Below are positions 29,245-40,800 of a DNA stretch of 64,000 nt, piece by piece. The notes beneath the pieces are model-generated. The model saw only the letters and a list, made by a program, of their open reading frames with translations. It had not been told where the DNA came from and ran no database searches. This DNA comes from Paguma larvata. Its lineage: Eukaryota; Chordata; Mammalia; Carnivora; Viverridae. Each line of letters starts with the position of its first letter. Within the stretch, counting starts at the first letter, position 1. Both the position numbers and the translations under genes were made by a program. The stretch spans positions 10,248,001 through 10,312,000 of the forward strand of contig CM057843.1 of assembly GCA_030068075.1 (NCBI GenBank). Reading direction: 5' to 3'.

Positions 29245-30842
29245 ACACATAAAGATTTTTATACAAAGATACCTACAAAAGCATTATTTACAATAGTGAA
29301 AAAAAGAAAGTTCAAATTTCCAGCAAGGAACAACTGGTTTAGTGAAGTGACACCCACAATATGACATGTGAAGAAAACAGGTTGTTATTAAACTCAAAAT
29401 ATTAGCAGTGGTTGTCTCTGGACAGTGTGATTAACTGGTTATTTTAATTTTACAAGTTTTCCGACACAGAGATTAGTTTTATAATCAGGTTATCACAATA
29501 TATTGCTACATGAAAAATATTATAAAATTCATATACAATATGATCCCACATTTCTTATTTAAAAATATATATGCATATAAAAATACTAAGATAACAAACG
29601 TAAAATAACTCCATAGTGGAATTATAAGTTTCCATTATTTTCTAAATTCTTACGATGCAAATCCGTTACTCTCGTAACTAGGACACTGTTAAAGGGGAAA
29701 ACGTTCTCCTGTGCTTTCTCAGGAAGGGCCTCAGGCCAGTCGTGCCCTGCTCCCACGGATCTACTTCCCATCCCCGCCTTCTTCCGAAAGCGCTCCTGTT
29801 TCACCCACCAAAGTAGGTTTCTTCATCTCCCTCCTCACCACTATCTAACTCTTTCTGCTGCTCAGCTCAGAAGTTCCGCAGAAATGGTTCGGGCCACGCT
29901 GCCGATCCACGTGAGAGATGAGGAAGAGCACAAAGGGGGCGGCACTCTGGATGGAGCGGCCGGGCTGAATTTGGGAGACACTTGGAGGAGGAAAGGTTTT
30001 AGTCCCTGGGGGGGAGGAGAGAGAGAAACAGAGATTTCTACTCTGGACGGCTGGACGGACTGTGATCAAGAACACAGGAAAGCAGCAGGTATAGACCAAG
30101 CTGAACCTGACAGCACCACGGCCCTGGGGGAGATGTCCGCCATGTGGATACCGAAAGTTCAAGGAAGGTGTAGACTCAGGAATGAGGAGTCCTCAGGGGA
30201 GCAGCAGTTGAAGTCAGGGGAGTGGATGCGGCCAACAGAAGTGCTAGGAGCAAAGAGCAAATGAGGCATCTGGAAAGAATCTTCAGGATTCTCCCGTAAG
30301 AGGTGAGAAGCACTCTAAAAAAAGGAGGGCGGGCAGGAAGCCAACTTGAGAAGCTGAGGTAAATCAGAGGTAGGGAAGTGGAGGCAGTAAATACTTAGAC
30401 AGTTCTACTGCCTGGTGGTGGAAGAGGCCACAGAGCGACGGTCTTCCAGGTTTTCACAGAATATTGACTTAACTGTCAGGACTTACGAGTAAGTAAGTTT
30501 CTCCTAAGTCTGGATTTCTGGCTTCTCGCAAAAAACCAGAACATTCAACAAACACTATTTCAGCACGGCAACGACCAACAGGAATTGAATAAAAGCGACT
30601 CCCTTTTAGTCAGAACATGAGCTCTAGTCCTTCTCGCCTGGCCCTTGATGTAGCGGATGAAGAAACATACTTCCCTTTGTGAACGAATAAAGTCCTTACT
30701 GGTGCTCACCTAGAGTTCAGAGAAATGCAGGCTAGAGTTTGGTTCATAAAGCCGCACACGTGACCCTGACGGCAGGAATCCTGGGACAAACACAGCTGAA
30801 TTAAGGATCCTGCGCCAGAGCGGACCGGGAACCCCTCCTCCT

Positions 30843-30867
30843 CCCCCCCCCCCCCCCCCCCCCCCCC
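30843..30867. repeat. (C)25 homopolymer
   Basis: An uninterrupted run of 25 C. On the minus strand it is a G run. Its length in an assembly is often unreliable. Confidence 0.9.
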
Positions 30868-31715
30868 GTCCCAGCAAGAGACATCAAATGTCTTGAATCA
30901 CAAAATCTACGGGAGCAGGCCCGTGCCTCACCCACTGTCCCAGGAGGGGCCTGGCCCCACGCTGCTCTCCGCATTCACAGTCTTCTCTTTTTGGACAGCG
31001 GTAGCACAAGCTGCCGTTTCCCCGGGGGCTGATCGGCTGCTAAAGCCAGCCAAGTCCCCTAGCTGGGAATTTCCTGGCTCCTGTTTCCAGACTCTTGGGC
31101 CACACTCCCTGAATGGGCCCAGCAGATGGCGGGCAGCCTTTTCTTTCCTCCAGATTTACATGCGTTCGTTCACCCTACCTGGGGAGGAGGACTTGCTGTT
31201 TTTCTGACAATTGCTACCGTCTCCAGTAAGATCAAAAAGCACATCAATTCTGTAAGTGAAATATTTGGAGCTGCCTATTAAAATATAAAAAAAGTAAAAC
31301 CCTTCTTCCATTATTATACAATTATGTATTGTCCAAGAGTCATTACCTAATTATCGGTTATTTTACATTGATTCTGATCCAACATGTGCTTGCACTACAC
31401 ATTTCATTATGTGCTTTCCCTAACTACTTAATTATCTGCACTACTGCCAAATACAAAATTCTATGAAGATTTGGTAGCATAAATTAAGAACTAATTATAA
31501 GCAATTTCACTTATCAAATCTTGCTCATTGATCATAGGCTGCTAAATAATGCTACCTTCAATTGTGAAACGGTGAGAGAGGCTTTTTCTCTCTTCCCTGT
31601 GTCATGTAAGTCCCCTTCCCCCCTAGAGGCAGGTCAAATGAGCCTAAAAGTCCACTTCCATATTAAGTGTAGCATTTGTTACAAATCTTGAGATCTGGTA
31701 CAAGAACCTAGTCTC

Positions 31716-31870
31716 AGATCTCTGGACCTGAGTTCAAACCCCATCTCTGTGACTTAGCTCTGTGAATGACCTTAGAGCAAGTCACTTAAGCTCTCCAAGC
31801 TTCCATTTCTTTAAGCTATCACAGAGGGACGTACACCACTGTGCTGGGTTATTAAATGAGACAATTTGTT
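31716..31870 (+). mobile_element. MIR SINE
   Basis: GGACCTGAGTTCAAACCCCA, TGAATGACCTTAGAGCAAGT, CACTTAAGCTCTCCAAGCTT and a TTATTAAATGAGACAATTTG end follow the MIR order on the plus strand. Confidence 0.8.
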
Positions 31871-34714
31871 AGAAGATGGCCAATTGATCTGGTTCCCTGT
31901 TTGCCACTCCAGTACAGGGAAGCATGGGGTTTTGTTTCTGGTCAAGAAGTGGAACTCTACACCTGCAGTTAAACACTTGAGGTCCTGGACCTTTGACAAG
32001 AGTCTACTGGTAGATTTCCTGACCAGAAATGGAAAACTCAAAGAATACAAACAGAAGCCCACTCTGCTCATGTACTCCTCCGGGTGTCTAGTATTGCTCT
32101 CACTTAATGGCTGCTGTTGTGAGGCAAGAATCCTTCATCTTTTGTGTGAGGATGCCAAGGTTAGTGACTCCTCGATGGAACTCGAACATAAACCCAGGGC
32201 TGATGACTGCAAAGTCTCTTCTCTGCTTTTCATTCCCCTAGAGAGGCTGGACCAGCATCTGGGATTTATAGATCCTTTACCCTCCTGGGAACATCATCTA
32301 CAAGCCAATTCTGTCAAGCCCACCTACAGTTTCTGGTCTAGTCCATCTTACCTCAGTTTCTTGTCTCATAATAAGTACCCCTGATCCTCCACTTCCCCAT
32401 GGAGCCTAGAGTCCCTAACGTTTCTGCTTGGACTGAGACAGACAGATAAACCATACCTCAAAGCGCGTGCAGAGGTGCAAGGCCTTTGCTCAGTCACAAC
32501 ACGATCCCCTGCAGTAAAAGCACAGCCTCCAAAAGGCAGCATTAGCTGTTCCAAAAGGGAACATTAGCTGTTCCAACCAGTAATTAAAAAAATAAACTGA
32601 TGTTTTAGTCATTTGGGTGAGTCACAGCAGAGGATCTGAATGTCTTTCCAGAGCAGAGCGGGAACTCTCTGGTATGTGTGTGAGGCCCTACTGCTAGTGG
32701 GGTGAGCCCCACGCAGGGCTTTCTGACACTGTGCTGGCACAAGCACCCAGGCTTTGTACTTGGGAGCTTTTAGAAAGGTCCAACACCATCAACCTCTTTT
32801 GGGTTTTACTGGGGTTAGTCCCCATTCAGCAAACCAAATCTCCTGGGCACCAACTTCTCTAAAGATGCGGTCACTTCCCTTTCCTAAGGGCGCCTCCTGG
32901 GTGGCTATAAATGTGATGCACCTTTGAGACTTTCCTTCTCCCAGTGGACTATTTTCCAAATTGAACCCTTTTCCTCCTAAGGTACGTATCCGTTGGGCCC
33001 ATCACCTCTGACCCTGTGCCATAAAAACAGATGGAACTTTTCCGTGAACCCACACAGACCCGAGTTAGTAACATGTATGTTCTACACAGAAACACTCTGT
33101 GTGGGAAACAAGGCCCAGCTAACCTATAAAACACATACGACCCAGAGCCAACTGTGCCAACCTTTGATGTAAACAACATACTTCATGCATGCTAGTCCAC
33201 CAGCCAGATACACCAAAACGGAATTAAAGGACAAAAGAACAGTGAAATGTTTCTTAGAACTCTCTATGTTAACTCTACCTGGAACATAAGACTTCTGAAA
33301 AATTACTATTTAAGATAACTAAACATTCCCCTTCCAGTACCCCCATTAAGTAGATACTAATGAAAAGTTAATCCAAAGGACTGACCCAGCCTGTATATAT
33401 TCTAGAGTACCGGGACACATGGAAATAAAATATTGTCAAAGGGGACGATAAAGAAACATAAAAAGGTTGAAATATCCATAAAAAGATCATGGAGTGGTGA
33501 GTTTTTCCCTTTTTCTACTTTTATTTTTCTAATTTTATTTATGTGAAAATGTATTTGTTTACATAAAAAATATTCTCTGGGTAGTAAAGGGATATTTCAA
33601 GAAAATACCAACGGGTACAATTTTATTCATTCATAGCAAAGTTAAGGTGCTTGATAGAAGGGCCAAAGATGCCCCCATGTGGCTAGAAAGGAAAATGCTG
33701 TGGTTTAAGAAAGATGGAGGGGCCACTCCTTTCAAGAGGCCTTGGATTTTCTATGGGCTTTTGCATCTTTTCCACATCTTGCAGTTTTATTACTTGTCAC
33801 AGCTTAAGACATTGTATGCTCACATTTCCATCAAGAGAAGGGATGTTTCATATTTCAAAAAATATACACTAAAATTTTAAGTAATCAACGTGAATCTGTA
33901 AGATCAGCCAAAACTCCGCACAGTGACAGGAGCCTTGTAGGACTCACGGCAGCGACCTTGCTCTTCACCTGGTTTGTGAAGCAGGGCAAGAATGGGGGTG
34001 AAGAAACCAAACTGTTGGAAGTAAAGTGGATTCCAAAGAACAAAAGCAGCCTTAGTCCCTCTTGGAAAACAAGTTCAGCATCTGTTTCTACCTTAGTTAT
34101 CAAGAGATCAGAAGCCACTGCCAGGGACCAGAATAGAAAATAAGATAATACCACAAAGATTTAAGTCCATATAGTTCATCAACATGAACTTGACCTCCAG
34201 GCCCTTAAGGCAAGCATCACTCGACCTTATCATACATGGGTTAAAAACCTATTCCTTTAAAGAAAAAATTCTTTTTTCCCTTATATCAGAGGTGTATGTA
34301 TCACACATCACACAATTATAAAATATATGCATACTGAAAATAATTTTTAGAAGTTTGTAAAAAACGTTTTCAATGTTCTCTCATTAGACAGGAATAAACT
34401 ATTGTTCTCAGAGAAGAAAATGAAGACATCCAAGTGCAAAGAAGGCACTCAGAGCTCCAGCCGGAAGCTTTCCTCATGGCAGTTTTTAGATTCTAGGAGG
34501 GTGAGCTGACCACCTATAAAGCCTCCTCCAGGACACTGAGCCTTAAAGCTGGGGCACTATAAGACACAGAGACGCAAGATACATGTTTTGTGCCTCCGGT
34601 CACACGGAGCGCTCTCCGGAGGCTCTCGGTACCAGAGTCAAATGAAGGCTAATACTGTGCCCGAAATGCATTTTGAACACGCGAGGAGTATACGTAAAAA
34701 CACCACTCATGTAA

Positions 34715-34960
34715 CACAGAAAAATACAAGATGTTAAATGAAGAGAAGCGTAATATAAAATTAAGTATGCAGCATGAGTACGAAGTTAAACCCACACACT
34801 CATGCAGCCCCACCGACAGACGAGAAGGAAAATATTAAATACCAAGAGTGGTCATAGTTGAGAAGACTATGACTAGGGGTAATTTTGGTGTTTTCTACTT
34901 TGATTTTCCAAATCTTTAATGACAACATGCTACTTTTATAATGAAACAAATAAGTAAACA
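34715..34960 (+). mobile_element. L1 LINE 3' UTR fragment (old)
   Basis: The sequence around ATACAAGATGTTAAATGAAG, AGTGGTCATAGTTGAGAAGA and TGATTTTCCAAATCTTTAAT resembles the end of an old L1. Diverged. Confidence 0.55.
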
Positions 34961-35081
34961 ATACTTACTGACCATTTATTGAGTAATTGCCACCTAATTA
35001 TCTTAAAATCCTATCAAGATAGACACAAATTTGGGGCCCACACAGGATTTAAATGTGTCAGGACAGTGAGGGTGGGCACAA

Positions 35082-35190
35082 GAGAAGATTACTGAACTGG
35101 AGGCATCCAAGGGTCTGAATTCAATCTTGGCTCTGTGTGAAGGTGGGCAATGATTTCCTCACCCTGTCAAATGAGGGGCTGGGCTAGTGC
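35082..35190 (+). mobile_element. MIR SINE fragment
   Basis: GGTCTGAATTCAATCTTGGC, then a GGCAATGATTTCCTCACCCT-type stretch and CAAATGAGGGGCTGGGCTAG, in MIR order. Confidence 0.65.
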
Positions 35191-35500
35191 TTCCTAATCC
35201 TCAGTGGATCACTGACCCCTCTAAGTCAGAGATCCTTCTCTCCAGAGAAGTGGTGGTGGTGGTGGGTGTTCACAGAGCTTTCAGAAATAATCCAGGAGAA
35301 TTATGGACTTCCTAGGGGTCCTTGGACCAGGTCAAGAACACTGGTTAACATGCTCTCTTCTGCAACTCTGTCTCCAATGACAAAGGGAAGTATAATATGG
35401 TCCTATTTTCATTTCTTGAATCTTTGCTGAGGGCCGGGTCTAGGTCCTGCCAAGATAAGCCAAAGTCATCAGTTTTTTGCCCTAACCAACAGCCACTTTT

Positions 35501-35717
35501 CAAAAAAAAAATTTTTTTAATGTTTATTTTTGAGAGACTGCGCACACAAGCAGGAGAGGGGCAGAGAGAAGAAGGGGAGGGACAGAGGATCTGAAGTGGG
35601 CTCTGTGCGGACAGTGGACAGCAGACAGCCCGGCACGGGGCTCTAACTCATGAACCCTGAGATCATGACCTGAGCCGAAGCCACAGGCTTAACTGACTTA
35701 GCCACCCCGGCGCCCCT
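35501..35717 (-). mobile_element. CAN SINE with target-site duplication
   Basis: Minus-strand copy with T-rich tail and a head complement ending CCACCCCGGCGCCCC. AGCCACTTTTCAAAA before it and AGCCACCTTTCAAAA after it look like the target-site duplication. Confidence 0.92.
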
Positions 35718-36139
35718 AGCCACCTTTCAAAACCATGGCTTAACTGCTCGGCCCCTCTTTGCTTTGCAGATAGGAAGGAGCTCCGGCACCATACTCAACA
35801 AGTTCAGTCTAAATAGAACACAAAACTACTGGTGTAAAATCAAAATCAAGGTGTGAAAGTTAAGCACAGCAGAGGGTAAATGAGGCAACAAGAGAACAAC
35901 AACAACAAAAAGAGATTCCTTTTCCAGAGGCATTCCTGCTGAACCCTGACATTCCAGTGAGAAACAAGTTTTCAGAACATGGTCACCCTGGACTCAGAAT
36001 TCTCTAAGGCAAACAGGTAAGCACAGAACGGATTACAAGGGGACCCACAAAAAGCATTATTTGATCAGCTACAACTTCTCCGCTAATAGATGAGACCTTC
36101 TTAAGCAACATACCACTCATAACTATCTCACTCCATTTC

Positions 36140-36316
36140 TTATTTTTACTTACTTTTTTATTTGAGAGAGAGAGGAGGACAGAGGGGCAGAGAGAATCTT
36201 AAGTAGGCCACGCTCAGCAGAGCCCAATGTGGGGCTTGATCCCACGACCCTGGGATCATGACCTGAGCTCAAATCAAGAGTCAGATGCTCAACCGACTGA
36301 GCCACCCAGGTGCACC
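36140..36316 (-). mobile_element. CAN SINE
   Basis: Minus-strand copy with a shortened body, ending GAGCCACCCAGGTGCACC. CCATTTCTTATTT before and CAATTTCTTATTT after suggest the duplicated target. Confidence 0.9.
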
Positions 36317-37025
36317 GCTCCCCCCAATTTCTTATTTCTATCATCAATCATTTATCCATTCAAAGCCATGAAAATATTTTCCCCAATCGCAGGATTCAAA
36401 CAGTATGGACAGATTTCAATTCTGAATACGCTTATATTAAAAATAAAACAAAGCTCTACTTCAAATGCCAAAACAAACAAAACGAACAAAAAAACAACCC
36501 AAAACCCAAATCATACATCAGTAAAACTGCTATAAAACAGTATTTTCAAACAGGCTGGAGGTAGGGTTATGGCTTCATTCTGTTGTATCGCAGTCACATC
36601 CGGGAGTTTTGCTTACCTAATTGTTTCTGAAATAAGCAGCATCAAAATAGCTACGGATCAGGAATGAGCTGTATCCAGGAGCCCTCCCAGGTCAGCCCTT
36701 CTTCCTGGCATCATTAAGCTTTCTCCCCCCCACCTACCGTTAGGCCAGTTCCTTTCTCAGGACTGATACAAGGGTCATCAAGCCTATGTACCCAGAGAAG
36801 TCTTGCAGGTGACTCCAGAAGTGGGAACAGGGCCTATCTGCCCGCTGTACTGCCTCCAGAGAATCAGAAAGTCACCCCTCATCAAGAAGCAACTATGGAT
36901 GACAGAGACAGCACGATGCTCTGTAGTTCTGACCCAGACCAGACTCCAAAAACAATCCTTTTGGCCTCAGCTAAGGTGATCAGCTTAAGTCAGGTTTAAA
37001 TCCCTCCTGAATTTAATGATGGCTT

Positions 37026-37031
37026 TTTATT
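37026..37031 (-). terminator. Candidate proximal poly(A) signal for METTL16
   Basis: Minus-strand AATAAA, 225 bases downstream of the METTL16 stop codon. It may be one of several sites; a long 3' UTR extending to lower coordinates is also possible. Confidence 0.3.
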
Positions 37032-37255
37032 GATGCTGGTAACCACAATTTTTCCTCATGAATTACCATACTAATGCCCAGTGATTTTAATAAGGGGGAT
37101 TGGGCAGGGGATAAAAATAGATTAATTTGTTTCTTTCTTTCCTTTTTTTCCCCCCCCAAGATAACTGCACATAATGACCAATGGGCCTACAGTGGAATAC
37201 CTCTTGCCACCCCAAGCCAAGCTACTTTATAGAAACTTCCTAGCTGCTCAAGAAT

Positions 37256-37879
37256 TTAACTAGCAACAAGCCTGAAAATTTGGTTACGTATATAGGTACA
37301 AAGCTGGTTCATCAAATCCCTGTTCTGGCCCTCAACCCAATGCATTTCAACTAAAGCATCATCTACCTCCTTCTTTACATTTATCAAACACTTGAAGAGG
37401 TAATGTCCAGCCACTCCTTGGAGATGGCTCCCTTTTTCAGACACTGGGCTGCTGAACTGCTCAGAAGCCTCTCGGTCCTGGGCTCCATTGCTAGAGCCTT
37501 TGCAATTTTCTGAAGCCTCCATCCCTCCCTTTTCCTCACTCCTTTCATCCTCCATAGGTTCTGGGTTTTCATCCTGGGAAAGAGGATCCTGGTTAGAGGA
37601 ATGGCCCTCGACAGTGGCAGATTCGCCTTCCTGGGCGGCAGGCCCACACGAGGCGCTCTCCTGGGGGCCCTGGGCCGAATCCTGGCTACTGCCAGACTGA
37701 CTCGGGGTGGACTTCTTCTCCTCCAAGGCTTGGATGACGTCCTCAGGAGCTCGGGGAACTTCTCTCAACTGTCTCACTCGCTCTCGTTTCTTTCTCCTTA
37801 AATGAATCCAGGAGTTTTCTATCGCTGTTAGGAAAAGGCTAACCTCTTCCTTTCCACAGGGGACTCGTTTATGCTGGAC
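37256..37879 (-). CDS. METTL16: METTL16 last coding exon
   Basis: Acceptor CCAAACAG precedes 37879. It encodes 207 residues: a VCR-1 end ([20 protein letters not shown] and [20 protein letters not shown]), a low-complexity Ser/Glu/Gln linker, and VCR-2 ([40 protein letters not shown]). It stops at TAA 37258-37256 after LVAS. Confidence 0.97.
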   Translation of the reverse strand, partial: VQHKRVPCGKEEVSLFLTAIENSWIHLRRKKRERVRQLREVPRAPEDVIQALEEKKSTPSQSGSSQDSAQGPQESASCGPAAQEGESATVEGHSSNQDPLSQDENPEPMEDERSEEKGGMEASENCKGSSNGAQDREASEQFSSPVSEKGSHLQGVAGHYLFKCLINVKKEVDDALVEMHWVEGQNRDLMNQLCTYIRNQIFRLVAS

Positions 37880-40800
37880 CTGTTTGGAGGAAAAATAGAA
37901 TTTGATAGGAAATCACTTTTCTCAAAACTTTAAAAACAAAAAAGAAAAGAAAAGAAAAAAGATTATTGTAAGTAAGTCTTCAATGTGCTTAACCAAGTAC
38001 CTTCAGATCGGTGAGGATTTTTTCAATCCATGTTGTCACGACTACTATGCCTTCCACTGTCTCAGAGCCCAAAGAGGACGCTTTGAGGGACAATTCTTTC
38101 ATCACAGACTCCAACACTACGAACGTAATGGGTTTCCTTGACTTCTCTAACTTTCTTCGCTTACTGGGTGGTGACTGAAAGAAAAAGAAGGCATGGGGGA
38201 AGAAGAAGTTATCCAAATAATCAAATTTCATGTATTCTAATGAACTCAGCCAGGGGCATTTCCATGACTTCTACTACCAAATGTAGAGCACTAAAAACGC
38301 AAAGACCTTTGAAGGTTTATTTTCAATATTTCAAACAACTCTGTAAAATAGGTTTATCATCTCTCCATTTTACAGAAGGAAAAACTACGATACAGAGAAG
38401 ATACGTAACCAGCTCAAGGTCACATAGCTAGGAATTTGCAAAGTTAGGATATGAACCCAAAACCCATGTTCTTTCCGCCATACCATGCTGCCTGTGTTCA
38501 GGCTATTGGCATATAACACCTTCCAATCACTAAATGTCCTTAATCTATGTGTTGTTGTGCCCAACACCTTCTTGTACAATTATTTATTTCATAGCAACTC
38601 AAGGGCCCTGAGGGCTCTGTGTTCTATCAAAAACTGCATGGGGGCATCTGGCTGGCTCAGTTGGTAGAGCGTGTGACTCTTGGTCTCAGGGTTGTGAGTT
38701 CAAGCCCCACGTTGGGCATAAAACTTACTTAAAAAAAATAAAACTAATTAAAAAATAAGAACTGTATGGTTTAAAATTGCCTACTTGTAGTCTAAGTTTA
38801 TACTTGTTGATGCTTGAAGGAAAGCAGCCAGTTAGCCAGAGCCTGTGAGATTACATGTGAGGAATGACCAGGGTCAACTACGATCACATGGGCAGAGGAG
38901 GAGGCCTGCTGCATCCTGGCTAATGTTGGGACCAAGCCAATGGCAAGCACTGCCTCTCTGCTGGAAGAAGAGATACCAGTGGTGATGAGAAAAGTGGATT
39001 TGAAAGCTAGTTCCACAGAATCCAAGACTGTCATCTTTCTATTTCAAGCTCAGAAAGTGAATTATACTCTACCCACTAGAGGGACTCAAGTTCCATTTTA
39101 AAAACTAAATGACATTACTGTATTTAAAATTCGTTTCTTTTAACACTTACTAAATTTTTAAAATGACTCTTAGTTTAGGCCAGATATATTATGCACTTAT
39201 TAAGAGAGACTTGTACCTGTTGACAAAATTTATCAAAACTTTAAGATAATTCTAAGGGTCAGCTCAAAGTGAGCAGGTGTGGATTATAAGGAGAAAGGCT
39301 TATAAAGAAAAAACACTTCAGCCAGGTTTGAAGACCTTTTCCTGCAAAACAAAACAGTCCCTGAGTTGTGTTGCCATTAACTGCAACTCTACCTCGCCAG
39401 GGTGACAGAGCACACGCATATACACACACTATCAGGTCTGCTCACTGGGTGAGGCCTTGTACGAACTAACCAGCAACTCCACATCCCCCCCCCCACACAC
39501 GACAAAATAGCCAGTTTATTCCATGCGAGAAAACTTCCAGATCGTATTTCTAAGAAACAATCTGTATTTCCCTTTATACCAGATATTAAAACAAACAAAC
39601 AGGAAATTAGAGAACACTAGACAACAGGCTTAGAAGAAAAGGACCAAAAACAAAGGGTACGTATACGAATAAGAACCTGCTCTTGAAAAACAAATCATGG
39701 ACTCCAAGCTCTAAATCTGAACTTGTTCAATTAATGTTCCAGACAAGATGAGATAAATTCATATTGATATTAACCCAGTAGTATTGTTTTTATTCAATCA
39801 GCCTAAGAAACATATTTTCTACAGTCTACTGAGAGCCTAACATTTTTTAGTAAGGAGCTTAAAGTATGATTATTAAGCTGGGGAGGAAGAAAGATAGTGG
39901 TGTGGAGGAGAGGAACGGGAGACAAGAACCAGATTCCCCATTCCACTTCCCAGTATCCCCGTATCCAAGGCTGCTACTATGGACAGGTCACTGTAACAGG
40001 ATCATCCCCGAGAGCCCACCCAGCGCACCAAAGGTCACCTAGAAGTACGGCGAAAAGGACAGTGCCTTGTCTCGTGTCTCTTCTGACAAAGACGGTAATC
40101 TACATCTGTGTTTACAAATTCCAACCAGCAGGGTGAAGATTTTGCTGTTTCTTGAGTGGTCACGCTGGAGCTGGCCTACAATACTCTTTCTCCAAAAGAA
40201 AGAATGGACTTATCGTCATTTCTAGAAATTAAAGGACAAAAATGTGCCCTCACCGAACCTAACAAGAGCTCTATCAAGGATCCACTTTCCAAGTTCTGAG
40301 AGAATCAGAAATAACAAAATAGACAATTTATTACCCTACTACCCCAGGATGAAAATGGAAACTTCTGCATCTCAAATATGGTTCCTTCACCTGGCGTTCT
40401 GGCCCCCGTTTTCCATATATAATGGCCAGCTGATAAATCTGGTATTTCTGAATATTCTTAGTGAATTACTTTAATACACACATATACATACATAGTCCTC
40501 CCAAGACTGTTTTAGTTTTACTCTATTACAGAAACTACGCACTCAAGAGACAGATAAGTTATACTCCAGAAATTCTCAAGTTTTTAAATGATTGAGTTGA
40601 ACATAAGCTTGGTTTATAGCAAGCATTCCATTCCCCCTCTTATTTGTACTGAAATTTCTTTTTTTCACCCTACCTGGTTTTTTTTAAGTTTATTTTTGAG
40701 AGAACAAGTGTGAGTGGGAGAGGGGTGGAGGAGGGGACAGAGGATCCAAAGTGGGCTCTGAGCTGATAGCAAAGAACCCGATGTGAGGCTCAAATCACAA

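Larger units (their letters stand above)
28190..29600 (+). mobile_element. L1 LINE 3' portion (old), broken by three SINEs
   Basis: The plus-strand sequence follows the end of L1 ORF2 and its 3' UTR in order: GGCAAATGTGTCCTTGCAGT, a TAAAACTGGCACGTATGGAA segment, CAAATTGGCAATATACACAA, GCATTATTTACAATAGTGAA, and GCAGTGGTTGTCTCTGGACA. It is diverged and interrupted at 28,631, 28,895 and 29,165 by CAN SINEs. The family name within L1M is not certain. Confidence 0.75.
29600..34700. other. Intergenic, between MNT and METTL16
   Basis: No exon of a known gene was found. It contains a 25-base C run at 30,843-30,867, a CTCF-like motif at 31,119-31,136 and a MIR at 31,716-31,870. A 126-codon open frame at 29,884-30,264 has no recognisable domain. 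Part of the METTL16 3' UTR may reach into the right side of this gap. Confidence 0.4.

Noticed and set aside
29884..30264. 126-codon frame in the MNT-METTL16 gap
   Set aside because: No domain, no splice context and ordinary composition; kept only as a note in the intergenic entry.
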